DNA of 64,000 nucleotides, from positions 74,044,224-74,108,223 of the forward strand of contig CM070502.1 in assembly GCA_036346375.1 (NCBI GenBank), read 5' to 3'. This document shows, piece after piece, positions 11,783 through 23,227 of the stretch (position 1 is the first letter of the stretch; every line of letters starts with the position of its first letter). The notes below the pieces were generated by a model that had not been told where the DNA came from, made no database searches, and saw only the letters and a program-made list of their open reading frames with translations. Position numbers and translations under genes: made by a program. The stretch is from Guadua angustifolia (taxonomy: Eukaryota > Streptophyta > Magnoliopsida > Poales > Poaceae).

Positions 11783-12889
11783 ATGGGGAAGTTGCCGCAC
11801 GCCATGCGCGCCGCCAAGCTCGCCCCCGCTCTCCTCCCCAAACCCTCAGGTTCCCCAGCCTCGTCCCACACTCCTCCTGCACCTCGTCCCACCAACCCTA
11901 AACCCCGCAAAACCTCCAAGACCCCGAGAAGTACCCTGGCCCCCACCGACACCCCGGACGCGCCGCCACCCGACAAGAGGCCCATCACCAACCCCGCCGA
12001 CCTCGCCGCCGCCATCCGTGCCGCGGCCGACGCCGACGTCGACGCCGCCGCCTCGCTCGCGCTCGCCGCCGCCCCCACCATCCCGCTCCCGGCGCACTCC
12101 GTCGCGTTCCTCCTCCGCCGCCTCGCCACCCACCGCTCCGTCGCCGCCGCGCGGGACCTCCTCGCCGCGCTCCCCTTCTCCTCCTCCTCCCCGCCGCCCC
12201 GCCCTGCGCTGCTCGCGCTCGCCGACGCCGTCTGCCGCCGCGGGAACCCCCGCGAGATCGAGCAGCTTCTCCCCGTCCTCGCCGACCACGACGTCCGCGT
12301 CGACGCCCACATCTACAACTCCCTCATGAAGGCGCACTGCGCCGCATCTGACCCCGCAGGCGTCCTCGGGGTTCTTCGCCGGATGAAGGACGCCGGCGTC
12401 GACCCTGACCTCGTCACCTACAACACCCTCATCTTCGGCCTCGCGCGCGCCGGGATGGTCGCCAAGGCCAGGACCTACCTCGACGCCATGGCCGCCGCGG
12501 GCCACTTCCCCGACGTCATTACCTACACATCGCTCATGAACGGGATGTGCGTCAAGGGCGACGCGCTCGGGGCGCTCGCCCTGCTCAAGGAGATGGAGGC
12601 CAAGGGCTGTGAGCCCAATGAGCGGACGTACAACACGCTGCTCATGGGGCTTTGCAAGAACAAGAAGCTGGACAAGGCCGTCGAGGTTTACAAGTCCATG
12701 GTAGGGGCTGGGATGAAGCTTCACCCGCCAGCGTATGCGACGTTCGTCAGGGCGTTGTGTCGGGCGGGGAGGGTCCCAGACGCATACGAGGTGTTTGATT
12801 ATGGCATTGAGAGCAAGAGCTTTGCCGAGGTGACCGCGTATGCCGAGCTTGAGTGCTCACTCAAGTGGCTGCGCAGGATGAAGGAGTGA
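11783..12889 (+). CDS. P-class pentatricopeptide repeat protein, 368 aa
   Basis: RNA-binding helical-repeat protein; such proteins usually act on organelle transcripts. The intronless frame is best started at ATG 11783 (accATGG context, protein MGKLPHAMRAAKLAP). An upstream in-frame ATG at 11747 would add 12 residues. Residues 1-75 are rich in Ala, Pro and Arg and could be an organelle-targeting region. About five 35-residue PPR motifs run from His176 to about 350: HIYNSLMKAHC, VTYNTLIFGLARAG, ITYTSLMNGMCVKG, RTYNTLLMGLCKNK and PAYATFVRALCRAG. There are no E or DYW domains. The end (YEVFDYGIESKSF, LKWLRRMKE) resembles, from memory, the Arabidopsis At2g17670 protein. GC content is very high at the 5' end, as is common in grass genes. 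Confidence 0.92.
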   Translation: MGKLPHAMRAAKLAPALLPKPSGSPASSHTPPAPRPTNPKPRKTSKTPRSTLAPTDTPDAPPPDKRPITNPADLAAAIRAAADADVDAAASLALAAAPTIPLPAHSVAFLLRRLATHRSVAAARDLLAALPFSSSSPPPRPALLALADAVCRRGNPREIEQLLPVLADHDVRVDAHIYNSLMKAHCAASDPAGVLGVLRRMKDAGVDPDLVTYNTLIFGLARAGMVAKARTYLDAMAAAGHFPDVITYTSLMNGMCVKGDALGALALLKEMEAKGCEPNERTYNTLLMGLCKNKKLDKAVEVYKSMVGAGMKLHPPAYATFVRALCRAGRVPDAYEVFDYGIESKSFAEVTAYAELECSLKWLRRMKE

Positions 12890-13693
12890 GGAAGGCTGTA
12901 ACACGGTGTCTTTGTTGCGGGTAATTCTTCAGCCTTGATTCACTGAAACATTGTTTGGCTAAATTTGTTGTGAAACTGTGAATATCTTCAAATTCATTTG
13001 AAATTATACTATGTTTGTAGGGAGTGATGTTGTTTGTTTCATCAGTCAGAATGCAAGATGAAAATTCCAAAAACTTGAAGCATACCTTCACAGTCCTTGA
13101 GAAATAACAATGGCAAGAGCTGTGTGCAGATCTGTACCAAGTTTTGCTAGCATGATGCTGTGCCTTTATGTAAACAAACATAAATCTGTTCTTCCTTATA
13201 TAGGAATGATTCCAAATGTGACCATGGATATTACATGCTGAAGAATTGCTGATAATCTGTTATTGAATCCAGATAAATTTCTCGAATCAAATTGCAGGAG
13301 CGGTGCACCAAGCATACTGTTTATAGGAACAGGCCTCCTATCACGTACTGATAAAAACATACTACTAGGATGAGATTTTAGCTATTGTGAAGCGTCCCAA
13401 GACCATATCCGATGGTATATCCCTAGGTACAATCATGCAAAATCATAAGGGTGCATTTACATGGATGATATGATTCTCCTGCACCTTATGTTCCCAAGTG
13501 TTGGAGTCAAGTTTAGGTTTGATATTCAGGGTTTATTGTCTTCCCTTGCCAAATATAAATCTTAGTTATTTTCTCCATGACCCTAACTAGTTCCATCATC
13601 TTCCCAGAAATAGATTTTTAGTCAATTTCTTTTTAATTATTTTCATGATGACTTTAACCTGTTCTATCATCTTCCCATCCCACCGGTTGAAAC
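12890..13693. other. PPR 3' region and intergenic sequence
   Basis: Follows the PPR stop codon. The first few hundred bases are probably 3' UTR. No other gene, RNA or element is recognised before the MITE at 13697. Confidence 0.4.
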
Positions 13694-13696
13694 TTA

Positions 13697-13911
13697 GGGC
13701 CTGTTTGTTTCAGCTTTGGATTATCTAAAAGCTGATTCTGAATTGTGGTTGTAGAGAAGCTGATTCTGAAATCTAAAAGCACACATGAAGTGGATTGTAG
13801 ATTCTAGTATATATGGGTGGGCTGGATTGTGAGAATCAGATTCTAGAATCAGGCTGTTTGTTTCTGATTCTGCTTTTAGGGCCAGAATCAGAAGCTAAAA
13901 CAAACAGGCCC
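13697..13911. mobile_element. Tourist-like MITE, 215 bp
   Basis: The ends form an inverted repeat: GGGCCTGTTTGTTTCAGCTT at the left, matched at the right by aagctaaaacaaacaggccc. Flanking bases are TTA on the left and TAA on the right, in keeping with a PIF/Harbinger 3-bp target site that is not exactly preserved. The interior carries repeated tgattctgaat phrases and no frame. A diverged relative in the opposite orientation lies at about 24450-24610. Confidence 0.8.
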
Positions 13912-13914
13912 TAA

Positions 13915-15140
13915 AAAGCAATACCATTTTTCTTCCAATCTAGAATCACCATATTGCTCTTGCACGGTTGCAGCTTACCATCTCTGCAAAAAAACCTCTA
14001 GCGTTAGTCGTTTCAGCAAAACTTTACCTAGGTCCATTAGTATCTTCTCATTGAATGTGAATCCTTGATTGCAGAGGAATGGCAGATTACAGGTTTCTTC
14101 CCATATCGAGTTCTTAAGCAGGGAGCTCGTGTTTGTCTGTTTCAGTATGTAATGCCCCTGTGCAGAGTTTATGAGTTAAACAACACGGCCACAACACCTG
14201 CAGCTGTCAGATAACTGGGGAAGCGGTAGCACATATTTATGCATTCAGTTTCAGGGCATCTTGAAGTATTGACAGATTGCTTAAATCGTGTAATCAGGTA
14301 CTGTGATGTTGCATACCTGCATGCATGGCAGAAAATCTGTGAATTATCCTGTTTTTTCCCCATGACTACCAAGCCCAACAACAAAAATGTCTAGAATTGC
14401 CTGAATTTTCCGCCAATCATTATATTTCATAATTTTAAACAACTAACTAATTCGATTTGTTTTCCCCCTTTGCAGATAACCAGTATATAAAAGAACACTA
14501 GCTTGGTTATTGTCAGGATCTATGGCAGATGTTTAAACCCTTAGTTGGTACTGATCATACACTTTGTAGTGTTGGCTGATCTTTAAAGAGCTGTGGTGCC
14601 GCACAGCATTGCTTTCACAACGTTGAATCTCATGCGATGGAAAGGTTCACACTACAGGAATATATTGGCATTTGTTATCGATGCCCTTTGGTCCCTGGAG
14701 CATCAGGTTTGCTGTACCTGTCCGAATTAATCATCAACTATCGCAATTTTTGAAGGCCCATATGGTCTCATGGAGTGATGGAGAAAGCTTTGGTAAGCTG
14801 AATGCTGCCGATTCTGGAGTTGAGCAAAAGATTTGTGGAAACAGAATTATTATGTTATTTTCTATAATTCCATTTTGGTCAGATTTCAGGGTTTGTTGGC
14901 CTGGATCTCCAATGTGCCATGTTGAAGGTTTGTTGTCAGCAATCCTGCTTTCAGTTGTGTATAGCTGATGTTTCTGAAGTTTGATACTACTGCTTGTCTG
15001 ATGAAAACTCTCGGATCATGAAGTGTTGTCTCCGATAAGGTTTTATGTACCCAAAACGCATCAATCGTTACAAGAGGAAATCGAAGAAGCAAGACTCTGT
15101 GGAAAGTCAGGCCATGATACTAAGGTTCAAAAACAAATAT
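13915..15140. other. Intergenic, no gene recognised
   Basis: Mixed-composition sequence. A 98-codon open stretch at 14672-14968 has no family resemblance and no supporting splice or promoter context. No tRNA or repeat ends were found. Confidence 0.4.
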
Positions 15141-15143
15141 TAA

Positions 15144-15370
15144 GGGTGTGTTTGATTGCTTCTACCAAATGGTACATGTATGAGATGGTTCAAGAAAAAT
15201 ACAATCTATACGTTTAATTGCTTGAATGGAATCATCTCATTCTCAATGATGGGATACAAATTTGAAGAATATTCCTTATAGATGCTAAATCATTGCATTA
15301 ATCAAAAACAATAGAATCTAATAGCATAGGATTATCCCATTCAATCTTATCCTACCAACCAAACACACCC
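15144..15370. mobile_element. Tourist-like MITE, 227 bp, TSD TAA
   Basis: Inverted ends GGGTGTGTTTGATTGCT and, at the right, ccaaccaaacacaccc form a TIR of about 17 bp. Perfect TAA duplications flank it at 15141-15143 and 15371-15373. There is no coding capacity. It is a different subfamily from the MITE at 13697. Confidence 0.85.
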
Positions 15371-15373
15371 TAA

Positions 15374-15695
15374 CGGTGCACCGTAGTTGTCATCGTCAGA
15401 AGATGAAATTACTGTTGTGTAAATCAAAGTTGTAAGTAACAAAGAAGCTGCAGCAAGCATCGTGAGGAGCTGACTGAGTCGGGCGGGTTTCTCGAGTCTG
15501 AACTTTATAGGAATCCGGCTCCGGCCTCTGACTCTCCGGGAACATTGTGATCCCGGCCGATTAATTAAACAAGGAGATCTCTGCATGTTCTCCAGACTCC
15601 AGCCAATGACAGGCAGCTCTGCTCTGGAAAGTCGCCACTAATCTCTTTTGGTTTGACGCGAAGATTAACAGTGCAGAGAACCAAGGTACCAACCT
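15374..15695. other. Left flank of the Mutator-like element
   Basis: The minus strand has an open stretch (15347-15586) containing LSQLLTMLAAASLLLTTLIY, a possible membrane segment. It has no ATG in good context and no recognisable family, so it is not called as a gene. Confidence 0.3.
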
Positions 15696-15703
15696 CATAC
15701 TGT

Positions 15704-16055
15704 GGAAAAAAATTCCCTGCATCTGTGGTGCACAGCTGCCGGCCTGCAACACGGGCTTTGATGGTTGACACGTGTTTTCTCCAATCTTAAAGCAGCCCAT
15801 CAATTTACCAGCTGAATCGTCGCTCTTCCGTCCAGAGGCGCGGCGCTCGTCGTCCCTCTCCGAGAGCCGATCAAAAAAAAGAGGGTTTCGCTCCCGTCGG
15901 CGTCGCCGCTGCTTGCGCCGCGTTGAAGACCTCCGCTGGGGCCCTGCCGCTTCGCCGCCGCTTGTGTCATTGCCATTGCCGCGCAGCCCGCCGATCAAAA
16001 AAAAAAGGGGTTTCGCCGCGTCAAGACCTCCGTCGCAAGCACTCGTCGTCATCTC
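15704..16055 (+). repeat. Left TIR of the Mutator-like element
   Basis: About 352 bp, matching the right TIR in reverse complement from the outer end to gcaagcactcgtcgtcatctc at 16035-16055. The central part holds short A-rich runs and diverges most. Confidence 0.85.
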
Positions 16056-16960
16056 GATGTATGAGTTTATTCACGGCACCGCGTTGCTCTCGCCGTCATT
16101 TCCATTCTCGCACACCACCTGCCTCCCGACGATGATGCCATGCATTTCTTGTTCCCCTCAAAGCTTCCGGTCAATTACTTTATTATATGTTTGTGAAAAT
16201 GCCAAGCGGTTCACATATCGTAATTACGAAATGTGGTTATTATTTTACGAGCTCGCGTGGCGCTTCACCTCGGACCAGACCTTGTATGAAATGTGTATAA
16301 AGGCATGTAAGATGAATTTTGAATCAAATATGTCACAACCAAATATGGTTTTCAGTTAGACATTTGTATCAATATCAAATGTGTGGCTCGATGAGTGTAT
16401 TTCGAATTTGAATGTGTTCATGCAGATGAGTGCAAAATTGGATTTGCTTGTAATTTCTTATGAATGTAAACCGAGATGTGAAGCATTTTCCATCTGAATA
16501 TATACCTCTTGTCAGTTCTTAAGATGAAATGCTTATGCAATGAATGATATTAATCTGTGAATATATACCTTCATGTTTTAAACTTTGGAACCCACATACA
16601 AATTTTTTAATTTTCAGTTCATTTTCTTCCATCACACAAAATACCACTAAAAGATAGCCCTACTCATTAAAATGTAATTGTCTAGCAAGCAGATAAGAAA
16701 GTGGTATCTTCATCTTCAAGTAACAAACTTGTATACGGTCCCCCAAATCAAAGGAGCACTTGTCAAAACAAGAGCCATCAAAGCAAAGCAGCTTGTTGTC
16801 ACAAAGAAGACCATTGTTGAAGAACTTCCCACATGAGTGATTTCTGTTGCATTCTCTTGATCTTGTCCTCGCAAATTTTACACATTATAGAGAGAATGAA
16901 GAATACAAACAAGGTAGACATCCATATTTCAAAAGGACATTTGCATGGCCTTTTGCATGG

Positions 16961-19438
16961 CTATAGCAATACCTTTTTCTTGTTCTTTGTATTTTTACTT
17001 TTGTTTTTTGCAAGTACATTTTTTGATCTTTTTCTTTTTGCACCTTTGATGATTTGAGGAACTCTAAATGATATTTTACCACTTAACATGTCTCCACCAC
17101 ATTCATCAGAATTTTGAGAGACCCCAGAAGCTTTGGTAGGTCTTTGTCCTAGTGAATTATCTGCTTCCAAGTTCAACTTGTCTATAGCCTTCTCCAAATC
17201 ATCAAGAGTTTCTTTTGAAATTGAACACTTGAATGCAAGAGATGCTGCCTTCCGAGAGATACGCTGCAAAGATGTGTTTTCAAAGTTTCCTCGCCACGTC
17301 TTTGTTGCTCTGAAAAGAATTCTCTTTGCATATTTTGTCCATCTGTTCAATATATAATGAGAGGGCAAAACAAAAACTTCATTGATGTTGAAGACTCGGT
17401 GAGCATGCTTGCACAAAGAGACCCGCAAGATAGGTGAAGTAATTTTAGTAATCTCTTTCTTGCAAGACATTGTAATTTTAAATATGCATACATACCAATA
17501 GTTTCATACTTTCTACAAGAGCAGGTGATGGTCATGTTAGCAGAGTTAAAAACAACTATTGCTTCATCTTCAGAATCCACTGATGTAACCTTGTAGGTTA
17601 TAATTGTGCCCTCAGATTGAAATAATTTGCACGATAAAGTGTATTGCTCTTGGAATTGCTCCTCAAAATCAATAAACACTTCTTGTATAATATTCTCGCA
17701 TTTGTCTTCAACATAGGTAAATATTGGTTGCAAGTAACCGGATTAGAGTGCCGTGACTTATAGTCTGCATATAATTCATTCTCTCGGAGACTAATGGCAC
17801 ATTTCTCACATTGTACTAAAAGCTCTGACATACATAGTTTTCTACGGAACATTTTTTTGCAAACATTGTTCATACCTTCACTCCTCTGAGTTGAGGTCAT
17901 ATCAGCAGTAAAAGAGTCACTGAAAACGGCAATTTCACTTTGCCCGCAAATCATATAAGTTTTTCAACCATGCGTTCTCCTCAAGTTTATAATTTGCCAA
18001 CAATTCATGCCATAACTTGTTGAAGCGTGCCACCGAACTTTCTTCATAGACACATCTTTTAAAATCAGCAAGAAAGCGAGGATGATTATGAATCACATGA
18101 CTAAGATGTTTAGCAAAGATTCGGTAAATATGCTACAAACAAAGACGATGTCTTGTGTTAGGAAATACAATCCTAATTGTTCTGCCGCCATGGCAAGATC
18201 TTGATCTGTGAAGATTGTGCTTGGATGTTTGCCCGACATTGCTACTAAAATGTTTCAACAACCAAACAAAGGACTCAATGGTTTCATTATATAACAAAGC
18301 ATTTCAAAAAAAATTGTTTGCTTATGATGGTTGGTTCCAAAGAGAGGAGCAAAAGGCATTTCAAACTTATTGGTTTCAAATGTGGTATCAAATGATAAAG
18401 CATCACCAAAGCATGCATAATCCACGATTGATTGACCATCTGCCCAAAAGAAATTAGCTATGCGACCACCCTCTTCATCTAATTGTATGGCATAGAAAAA
18501 AGAGGGATCCTCCCGCTGCTTATTTTTCAAGTATTCCAACAGCGTTTTGGCATCATTGGATGCCAAATACTTCTTGCGCTCACGGCCTATTTGATTATTG
18601 CAATCCATCCTTAAGAAGGGTACATTTTCCGCTCCTCCATACCACTGCTTGAAAAACTCATACACTTGTGATGGCTTCATTCCAGCTTCTCGTATTTGAC
18701 TAATTAATTGTTTATCCCCATCTTCAATATGCCGCTGTGACCTCAACATGTGTACCTTGTTTGGACTAGCAAGATAGTGATTGTGCTCGAGCTCAACCTT
18801 TTGCATCGTCCAAATTCCTCTCGTGAAACACTAAATTGAACACGAGCATGACAACCATCCCGGTAGTAGCATTTTGTTTCAAAGTGTCATGGGATGAATG
18901 GGTACCTCGCTCTCCTTCATTACTACAAACTATATGCTTTTGATATATAGTTTTATCATTCCGTCGTCTTGTTAGGCTCTTCTTGATACTAAACCCAATT
19001 TTTCTAGCATACGAGTTATACATTTCATAAGCATCGTCCTCTGATTTGAAAGCCATTCCAACTTGAGGAACAAGAGAAGCCTCATCATGTTCATTGTCGA
19101 CCACCTACAGTTGTGATGAAAATTAAATTCACCTAACAATTAACAATCTAAAGAATTATACTAACTCTGCCATCAATGTTTTAAATTATGGTTACCTTAA
19201 TTGGCGAGGTCTTTCCAGTGATCGTGATCGGCTCCATGTTTGAGGTGGTGTGAAGTGAAGATGGACCGCTCTCACTGCTACCGGCTACCGGCTCGGTAAT
19301 GAGGGTAGATGACAATAGAGTTGGAACCGGCTCGATGGTGTTCGTTGAGAGTAACATAGATGGAACCTTGGGATGCTCATCATCGACGACCAATTTGCTT
19401 GCAGAAGGCTGCGATTCAATGGCGTCTGAGTCCTCCAT
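16961..19438 (-). pseudogene. FAR1-related MULE transposase, frameshifted
   Basis: The order of domains is that of FHY3/FAR1-related MULE transposases. A first exon (19438-19196, MEDSDAIESQPSASK) is joined in phase to a second starting at 19104. This carries the FAR1 DNA-binding region (MAFKSEDDAYEMYNSYARKIGF). After a frameshift near 18800 come LEHNHYL and the MULE transposase core (FDTTFETNKFEMPFAPLFGT, 18806-18255), which breaks again near 18290. Further fragments follow: MTSTQRSEGMNN (about 17880), a SWIM zinc-finger part (ITCSCRKYE, about 17510, with CKHAHRVFN after another break), and a basic C terminus ending at 16961. At least three or four frame changes rule out a working product. 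Confidence 0.88.
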
Positions 19439-19468
19439 CAACAACAACTAGCAGGATGGTCCACACAG

Positions 19469-19759
19469 AGATGACGACGAGTGCTTGCAGACGGCGAGCG
19501 GGCCGGCATCCAAGCAGCGGCTGCAGCGGCGGCGAAAAAGGCAAGGCAAAGAAGCAAGGGAGACGCTGCCGGCGGCGGAGCCCTTTTTTTTTTCGGCTCT
19601 CGGAGAGGACGACGAGCGCCCGCGCCTCTGGACGGAAGAGCGACGATTCAGCTGGTAAATTGATGGGCTGCTTTAAGATTGGAGAAAACACGTGTCAACC
19701 ATCAAAGCCCGTGTTGCAGGCCGGCATCTGTGCACCACAGATGCAGGGAATTTTTTTCC
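19469..19759 (-). repeat. Right TIR of the Mutator-like element
   Basis: About 291 bp. It probably also acts as promoter for the inward-facing transposase gene that begins at 19438. Confidence 0.85.
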
Positions 19760-19767
19760 CATACTGT

Positions 19768-21186
19768 AACCAAACCAATCTGAAGCGATAGATCAAACAG
19801 CCGAGTGTAGTTTAATTACTCCTTTGTGTGTGTGAGAGAGTATTCACACCTCACTCACATAATCCGTATATTAAACCTGGTAGGTTCCTGGCTCGCTCGC
19901 ACCCTCCACGTCATTTCGGAGCGATGAGTTCGTTCTGCTCTGCCTGCGACTGCGTCACCTGGCTTGAACCCCTGTTAGAGTTTATGGACACGCGAGACAT
20001 AGGCAATGTATCGGTTATCTAAAGGCCGTTGGTAACATGCTGCAAGAAACATGGATGGAAACAACATATAAGCATGGCATGCTACACAGAGGAATAATCA
20101 AGATTCTGATGGAAAGGCTCTAAAAGATAGGTATATGTAGCTGAAGAAAAGTTGCTCTAGGATTAAGTTACGTGTTCCTTCCTAGAGTATCAACTTGATT
20201 GTCTGAATCGAAAGGAAAAGGGTGGACAAGTGCAATTAAGTACGTACGTAGGCTAATCTTGCTTCTGTTGCGGTTGAATTGGTTGTGTAGGGAAGGACAA
20301 GGACAACCAACATATATATAGGACCTGGTAGGTCTTGCTTGAGGAGGAAGAAGCTGCCATGGCTGCTGCTGCTGCTTGTCCTGGAGCCTGTTTGGTTGGT
20401 GTTGGCTGATCAGACGGAAGCTCCAGTGGCTGCCCGATCGAGCTCCCTGCCTGTCGTCCGGTTTGGGATCCATGCATTCGATCCGTAGGGGACAAACAGA
20501 TAGCTGAGCATCTCTCCTTCCCTAGTCACCTACTGGTACTGAAAACGGAATCGAGAGAGATGTATGTACCCTTCTACATATGCATGCCAAGTTTAATTTG
20601 GAAGAAAGCAGAAGGCTGGAGCCCCTGCCTACTTCACCGGCCAGGCGGCCAGCCATGTATTTGATTTGACAGTGAGAGTGCACACAACTACAAATCAATC
20701 ATCAGGACTCTAACCAGGCAAGAGTCATCGATCGTCATCTTGAACAGAACATCATCTACTGAGAAAGGTCGACTTTTATTTACGTGGTTGGGTCAGCTAG
20801 CAAAAAAAAGGACGGAAAAATATGGGATAAAAGTTAGACGGGCTAATCCAATTTATTATATAAAGAGGTGTACTTGGTTAAATTCAAATTTTGCCAAAGT
20901 GTATTCGGTCAAAGTGGTAATTTTGCGCAAAAATTCAAATTTTGTTAAGATTTTATCCGAAAATTCAAATTTTTATTAAATTTATCCAAAACTTCAAATT
21001 TTATCCAAAAATTTCAAACCAAAAATTCGAAACCTTAATTACAACTAGCCCATCCATTCAACCAAACAAAAAATTAACTTATCCTATCTATTATCATCTA
21101 ACTAGACAAAAAAATTGGTATCCCTACCCATCCAGTCTATTCACTTCAATCTGGGTTCACGCCCATTTCCCGTCGTCACACGGTCG
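19768..21186. other. Intergenic; possible unidentified minus-strand transcript
   Basis: A minus-strand open stretch at 20495-20253 includes MAASSSSSKTYQ followed by a possible donor gtcctat, and an acceptor-like ttgcag lies at about 20038. No family is recognised and I do not call a gene. The segment 20860-21060 is A/T-rich with repeated caaattttat-type phrases and is probably the 3' flank of the gene that ends at 21187. Confidence 0.3.
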
Positions 21187-23190
21187 TCAAGGTTGCCCAG
21201 TACTAGTAATATTACTGTCCGAGTCCGGCGAGGAAGAATCGGAGCGACTCGCCGTCGCCGATCCGGTGCCGAGCCCAAGGCGGCATATCTCGGCCGGGCT
21301 CGGCGCGTCCCACCGGAGAGCCCGCACCCTGAGCGCCTCCATCTCCGCCGCGCACTCCTCCACCCCCATCCGTGAGATCCTTCGACGGACCGCCGCCGCC
21401 TCCTCGCCCGCCACCTCGTCGAAGATCGCCTCCCAGCCCTCCTCCCACGGCCCGCTGGCGTCGCAGAGCTCCAGCGTCCCGTTCCGCCACTCGGTCCAGC
21501 TCCACCCGCGGTCCAGCCGCGCCGCGCACTGGCCGCGGCACGCCGGGCGGCACGGTCGGCACTTGGCCCCGCTCAGCGGACCGGGGCTCCCCAGCGACGC
21601 CACCGGCACGCCGAACCGCGCGGGCGGGAACGAGTACCGGCGGTCGCTGAGCACGCAGAACGGGAACCTGCGCTCCCGGGCGGGCACGCCGGCCACCGCC
21701 AGCTGCGCCCGGAAGGCGGCCTCGGAGTTGAGCTCGTGGTAGCCCTGCGCGGCGAGGCGGGGCAGCATGGAGAGCCGGGAGAGCGCGGCTTCGGAGGCGG
21801 GGCGGCCCCCGGCGCCGAGGCGGTCGTTGAGGCCGCCGAAGCTGGAGCCCTCCGGGACGACGTAGGCGCCGCCGGGGGCGAAGGCGTCGGCGGCGGAGAG
21901 CGGGGCTGTCCAGAAGCCGTCGACGCGCGTGCGGAGGATCCAGGCGTAGGTGAAGCCGCCTCGGGATTCGCGGTCGCGGATGAGACCCAGGCAGCCCTCC
22001 ACCAGCTGGAAGTACTGGAGAAGGCCCTGCTTGCAATTCATTAATTTACACTGGATTAATAATCTAGTAATTTATCCCCCTCTCTCTGTATATATATATA
22101 TACACCATCGAAGACTGGTATGCACCTGACTGACTTTTTTTATATATATCTTTTAAATGCGAGTAAATATTATCTTCAAATTTTGCAAGATTGTAGAAAC
22201 TCACCTCTCTTACATATAGTAATTTTTTGAGAATTTTTCAAAGCTTTTATGTGTAATTTTTACGAAGTTTTCATAGTAAAAATGGTTTTCAACACACATA
22301 TATACATATATATGTATATATATGCATCGAAACTGGCATGCACTTGACTCTAATCATCTAGTGTATTCATGTAGTACTGTGTATCGGAAAACGTGATGAA
22401 CAAGGTGCAAAGTAGCCAAACCAAATCGGAAAAAATTTTGTGGATCCGGTCTCCAAACGACGTCCCTGCGTATCGGCTCCGATGCTCTCCGCGTGGACAC
22501 CACGCCTGCGATCAGCTTCCGCGCGGCGCGACTCCTAGACGAGCGAGCCAACATTTGGGGAAGCGAGCCAACAGGGCGATACGCGAGGGCGTGCAGGAGG
22601 AAGCGGATTTCCACGCGAAGAGCATCCAGAGGCGGTACGCAGGGGCGTCGTTTGGAGACCGGATCCACAGAATTCGTTTCCACCAAATCTGTTATGTTAT
22701 CGGTATTTGGTAACGCTAATGGTAACAATGCCACACGTGGGAAATCGGATGACGAGAAAATCGCTCATTAAATTTTGATAACACCAAGATTTGACTTGGC
22801 CACAGTCCAAACAAGGTTCTTTATGCCAATATATTTTGGCTATTCGAAAATTATCCTGGCTTTACTCATTTGGGTCATCAACGAAACAACCCCATGACAT
22901 TTGCTAGGAAGGCAACAAATTAAAAATCAAGTGCTGCTCTTTTATGTATATGTACGTGCTTAATTTTCCCACCATTGATGAAATTGATGTGATGTTCTTT
23001 CACATGGATGCTATATATTGCTATGCTATGCATGGTTGTGTTGATCTTGCCTCCTTTTCGCCCCAAGGATATAAAGCAGCTATCCTATCCTGTCTAAAGA
23101 AGCTTTGATCGTGATCGAATACGTAGGATGCGAAAGAACACGAGCATAAAAGAAAGCAGAATCTACCAGCTTTGATGTGCTCTGCTCACT

Positions 23191-23227
<37 letters not shown>

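Larger units (their letters stand above)
15704..19759 (-). mobile_element. Mutator-like element (FAR1/Jittery type), 4.06 kb, complete ends
   Basis: Both ends read GGAAAAAAATTCCCTGCATC going inward. The terminal inverted repeats are long: left 15704-16055 and right 19469-19759, the left one about 60 bp longer through internal change. The bases catactgt occur directly outside both ends (15696-15703 and 19760-19767). This is an 8-bp match, or 9 bp with one mismatch, fitting the 8-9-bp target duplication of the Mutator superfamily. The interior holds a FAR1-type transposase gene on the minus strand whose start codon lies just inside the right TIR. The gene is broken, so the element can move only with help. 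Confidence 0.9.

Noticed and set aside
11715..12724. Long open frames in other frames and on the minus strand across the PPR gene
   Set aside because: They are GC-rich shadows of the true PPR frame, with Arg/Pro/Gly-rich translations and no domains. The same applies over 21187-22041 and 23634-24168.
20253..20495. Possible short gene starting MAASSSSSKTYQ
   Set aside because: Only 12 codons precede a splice-like site and no convincing next exon was found.
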